This document shows positions 4,521 through 6,798 of a stretch of 6,798 bases of DNA, piece after piece. The DNA is from Methylobacterium sp. (GTDB lineage Bacteria; Pseudomonadota; Alphaproteobacteria; Rhizobiales; Beijerinckiaceae), in contig JADCCH010000025.1 in the NCBI GenBank assembly GCA_020252865.1, positions 1 to 6,798 on the forward strand, given 5' to 3'. The notes under the pieces are model-generated. The model did no database searches and was not told the origin of the DNA. It saw nothing but the letters and a program-made list of their open reading frames with translations. Position 1 is the stretch's first letter. Each line of letters starts with the position of its first letter. Both the position numbers and the translations under genes were made by a program.

Positions 4521-6617
4521 ATGCCGGCCCTGATCGCGAATGATCCGCTGCTTGCGCTCGACGCCGTCGTCTTCGATACCGAGACGACCGGGCTTGATCC
4601 CGCGCAGGCGCGTCTGCTGCAGATCGGTGCGGTGCGGCTCGTCGCGGGCCATCCGGATGAGGATGCGCCGTTCGAGATCAAGGTGAACCCTGGCGCGCCC
4701 ATCCCGCCGGCTTCCTCGGCCATCCACGGCCTCCGCGATTCCGATGTGGCCGATGCCCCCGCTTTCCCCGAGGCCTATGCCGGTTTCCGGGCCTTTGCCG
4801 GCGAGGCCGTGCTCATCGGCCACAATATCGGCTTCGATCTCGCGATCCTCGCCCGCGAGGGCAAGCTCGCCGGCCTGCCCGCGCCCGCGAACCGCGTGCT
4901 GGAGACGCGCCTGCTCGCGGAACTCTGTTTTCCGCGCCTGGGCAGTTTCACGCTGGATGCCCTGGCGAGCCATCTTGGGCTGGCGGTGACCGGTCGGCAT
5001 GACGCGCTGGCCGATGCCCGCTTGACCGCCCGGCTGTTCCTCGCCCTGCTGCCCGCCCTGCGCGAGAAAAACATCCGCACCTTTGGCGAAGCCGAGGCTG
5101 CCTGCCGCCAGCTCACCCATGCGCTGGAGGGCTATGCCCGTGCGGGCTGGGTCGAGCCGGTGCGCCCCACCGTGAGCGAAGGCGCGCTCGCCCGCATCGA
5201 TGCCTATCCCTTTCGCCATCGCGTGAAGGACATTGCGAGCCTATCGCCGGTGATCCTGCCCTCCGCAACGACCCTCGGTGAGGCGACCGAGCGCATGGCA
5301 AAACGGGGCATCTCCTCGGTTTTCGTCGGCTTCGAGGGCGGCGAAACCGGCATCGTCACCGAGCGTGATGTCATCCGCCAGATCGGCACCAGCGGTCCGT
5401 CCGCGCTTGCGAAGCCTCTCGCGGAGATCGCGACGCGCCCGCTCCTCACCGTGCCGGCCGAGGCCTTCATCTATCGCGCCATCGGCCGCATGGAGCGGCG
5501 GCAGATTCGCCATCTGGGCGTGGTGGATGAGGAGGGCCGGCTCATCGGGGCGCTTTCGGCGCGCGATCTCCTGCGCCTCAGGGCCTCCGACGCGCTCGCG
5601 CTCGGCGACGCGATCGACACGGCCAACACGCCGGCCGATCTTGCCCGCGCCTGGGGGCGCCTGCCCGGCGTGATCGCGCGGTTGCGCGTGGAAGGCGTCA
5701 GCGCCACGGATTGCGCGGGCGTCATCAGCCGCGAGATCGGCGCGCTGACCCGCAGGGCCGCACTCGAGGCCGAGAAGCGGCTGGAATCGCGCGGTCTCGG
5801 CCCCGCCCCGGTCCGCTATGCCACCCTTGTGCTTGGCTCGGCCGGACGCGGAGAGAGCCTGCTCGTGCCTGACCAGGATAATGCAACCATCCATGCGGGC
5901 ATGGCGGAGAACGAGGCCTGGTTCCTCACCCATGGCGTGGCGATGACGGAGCTGCTTCACGAAATCGGAATCCCGCTCTGCAAGGGCGGCGTGATGGCCA
6001 GCAACCCGGCGTGGAATGGCCATGCCGAAGCCTGGTCGAACCGCATCCGCAGCTGGACCGAGACCACGACGCCGGATGATCTCCTCGCAGTCGACATCTT
6101 CTACGATTTCCGCGCCGTCCATGGCGATGCCGGGCTCGCCGCAGCGCTGGCCTCGGAGGCGCGCAGCCGCGCCCATGGCTCGCGGGCGATGGTGAAGCTG
6201 CTGGCGGAGCAGCTCGGCCATTGGTCGCCGCCCCTGGGTCTGTTCGGCCGTTTCCGCACGGAGACGGACGGCCGGGTCGATCTCAAGAAGGGTGGGCTGT
6301 TCCCCATCGTCGCTTCGGCGCGCTGCCTCGCGCTGAGCCATGGCATACCGGCCCGCAACACGGCGGAGCGGCTCGCGGCCCTGCGCGCGGGAAAGATCGG
6401 CGCGGATGGCGACCTTTCCGCGATGGAGCGCGCGCAGGCCGTGCTGATGGAATGCATTCTCGACCAGCAACTCGCGGATATCGCGAAGGGGCAGCCGCCT
6501 TCGAGCCGCGTCGAAGTCTCGAGCCTCGGCCCGGAGCGGCGGGAAGCGCTGAAGGAGGCCCTGAAATCCCTCTCCGCCGTTCCGGAAATGACCCAGGACC
6601 TGCTGTTCTCGGGATAG
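4521..6617 (+). CDS. Fusion protein: DnaQ-like 3'-5' exonuclease, CBS pair, DUF294 nucleotidyltransferase-like domains
   Basis: This 698-residue, apparently cytoplasmic protein has three parts. Residues 14-178 form a DEDDh exonuclease: VVFDTETTGL gives D19 and E21, IGHNIGFDL gives D106, and GRHDALADARLT gives H160 and D165, so all five catalytic positions are present. Residues 236-353 form two CBS domains, usually adenine-nucleotide sensors (GIVTERDVIR and IGALSARDLLRLR close them). From about 375 to 515 is a DUF294 GlnD-like nucleotidyltransferase domain, with GSAGRGE (439-445) and DQD (451-453) matching the GS...DxD metal-binding motif; DUF294_C follows to about 690 (VDLKKGGLFPIVASARCLAL, 586-605). 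Most DUF294 proteins I know carry a cyclic-nucleotide-binding domain before the CBS pair; here the exonuclease takes that place. GGGAGGA ten bases upstream supports the ATG. Its place after the symporter suggests a regulator that senses nucleotides and may modify a partner; substrates are unknown. Confidence 0.9.
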   Translation: MPALIANDPLLALDAVVFDTETTGLDPAQARLLQIGAVRLVAGHPDEDAPFEIKVNPGAPIPPASSAIHGLRDSDVADAPAFPEAYAGFRAFAGEAVLIGHNIGFDLAILAREGKLAGLPAPANRVLETRLLAELCFPRLGSFTLDALASHLGLAVTGRHDALADARLTARLFLALLPALREKNIRTFGEAEAACRQLTHALEGYARAGWVEPVRPTVSEGALARIDAYPFRHRVKDIASLSPVILPSATTLGEATERMAKRGISSVFVGFEGGETGIVTERDVIRQIGTSGPSALAKPLAEIATRPLLTVPAEAFIYRAIGRMERRQIRHLGVVDEEGRLIGALSARDLLRLRASDALALGDAIDTANTPADLARAWGRLPGVIARLRVEGVSATDCAGVISREIGALTRRAALEAEKRLESRGLGPAPVRYATLVLGSAGRGESLLVPDQDNATIHAGMAENEAWFLTHGVAMTELLHEIGIPLCKGGVMASNPAWNGHAEAWSNRIRSWTETTTPDDLLAVDIFYDFRAVHGDAGLAAALASEARSRAHGSRAMVKLLAEQLGHWSPPLGLFGRFRTETDGRVDLKKGGLFPIVASARCLALSHGIPARNTAERLAALRAGKIGADGDLSAMERAQAVLMECILDQQLADIAKGQPPSSRVEVSSLGPERREALKEALKSLSAVPEMTQDLLFSG

Positions 6618-6635
6618 AGCGCAGGGGTTTCCAGG

Positions 6636-6690
6636 CTTGAGCAGTTTCAAGCGAAGCGGATACGCGTTCTCGTCGTAAAAACGCGAAGAA
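6636..6690. repeat. Candidate dispersed rhizobial repeat fragment
   Basis: The stretch containing TTGAGCAGTTTCAAGCGAAG, then GCGGATAC and, after a gap, AAAAACGCG resembles, from memory, a short dispersed intergenic repeat of many Rhizobiales genomes (GAGCATTTTCAAGCGAAG, GGATACCGGTT, GAAAACGCG). CGCGTT at 6663-6668 pairs with AACGCG at 6680-6685. It starts within 20 bp of a gene end, a usual site for such elements. The edges are approximate and the match is from recall. Confidence 0.45.
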
Positions 6691-6705
6691 CCGACGGCCG
6701 AAACG

Positions 6706-6739
6706 AAAAACGCGCGGGAGCCAGGACCCGCGCGCTTTT
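6706..6739. terminator. Bidirectional intrinsic terminator between convergent genes
   Basis: CGCGCGGG at 6711-6718 pairs perfectly with CCCGCGCG at 6727-6734 around an eight-base loop. TTTT (6736-6739) follows on the plus strand one base after the stem, and AAAAA (6706-6710) precedes it, which is a T run for minus-strand transcripts. It would end both the exonuclease-DUF294 transcript and the minus-strand gene ending at 6760. Confidence 0.75.
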
Positions 6740-6759
6740 CCCACCGAGAATGCCGGGCG

Positions 6760-6798
6760 TCACGCCGCGCGCACCTCATCGAGGAAGGTCGAGACCAC
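6760..6798 (-). CDS. C-terminal end of a convergent minus-strand gene, partial
   Basis: Read on the minus strand from the right edge, the frame gives VVSTFLDEVRAA and then TGA at 6762-6760. The codons are G/C-rich at the third position like the neighbouring genes, and the stop lies 21 bp before a terminator that also works in this direction. Twelve residues are too few to identify a family; the helical, charged end would suit many proteins, LysR-type regulators among them. The gene is inferred mainly from the open frame and terminator placement. Confidence 0.5.
   Translation of the reverse strand: MVSTFLDEVRAA

Noticed and set aside
4521..5060. The exonuclease as a replicative DNA polymerase III epsilon subunit (dnaQ)
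   Set aside because: The domain is fused to CBS and DUF294 domains and linked to a transporter; only the exonuclease fold is shared with DnaQ.
4242..5219. A 325-codon minus-strand open frame
   Set aside because: It spans the end of one plus-strand gene and the start of another, with arginine- and glycine-rich antisense composition.
5241..6779. A 512-codon minus-strand open frame opposite the fusion gene
   Set aside because: It is an antisense shadow of the exonuclease-CBS-DUF294 gene, runs across the terminator hairpin and has no recognisable domain.

Overview
The window is high-GC DNA (strong G/C preference at third codon positions) that looks like a chromosome of an alphaproteobacterium, probably Hyphomicrobiales (Rhizobiales). 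The basis is the gene content (a TRAP permease, a two-subunit DUF4212/SSS symporter and a large CBS-DUF294 protein) and a stretch near the right end that resembles a dispersed repeat I recall from rhizobial genomes. This placement is inference; there is no rRNA or other marker gene.

Layout. (1) 1-504, minus strand: the N-terminal 168 residues of a TRAP small permease (DctQ-like), running off the left edge. (2) 505-1366: a long divergent intergenic region with no convincing gene. It holds two related operator-like palindromes exactly 105 bp apart, a 10-bp inverted repeat framing one of them, a tRNA T-arm-like stretch, and a cluster of inverted repeats just upstream of the symporter genes. (3) 1367-3640, plus strand: a DUF4212 small subunit and a 667-residue sodium:solute symporter of the VC_2705/ActP-like type, 12 bp apart, closed by a strong intrinsic terminator. 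(4) 3764-4422, plus strand: two small membrane proteins, one YggT-like and one unrecognised, overlapping by one base. (5) 4521-6617, plus strand: a 698-residue protein fusing a DnaQ-type 3'-5' exonuclease, a CBS pair and a DUF294 nucleotidyltransferase-like module, with the catalytic residues of both enzyme domains present. (6) 6618-6798: a repeat-like segment, a bidirectional terminator, and the last 12 codons of a convergent minus-strand gene.

How the parts fit. The plus-strand genes look like an uptake module for a small carboxylate (acetate-like is a guess from the family) with a cytoplasmic nucleotide-sensing or modifying regulator. Symporter, exonuclease and CBS-DUF294 genes are also neighbours in other proteobacteria, as separate genes (from memory, the PA3232-PA3235 region of Pseudomonas aeruginosa). 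Here the exonuclease and CBS-DUF294 parts are one polypeptide, and two small membrane proteins lie between it and the symporter. That linkage is the most interesting part of the window; the individual domains are known families.
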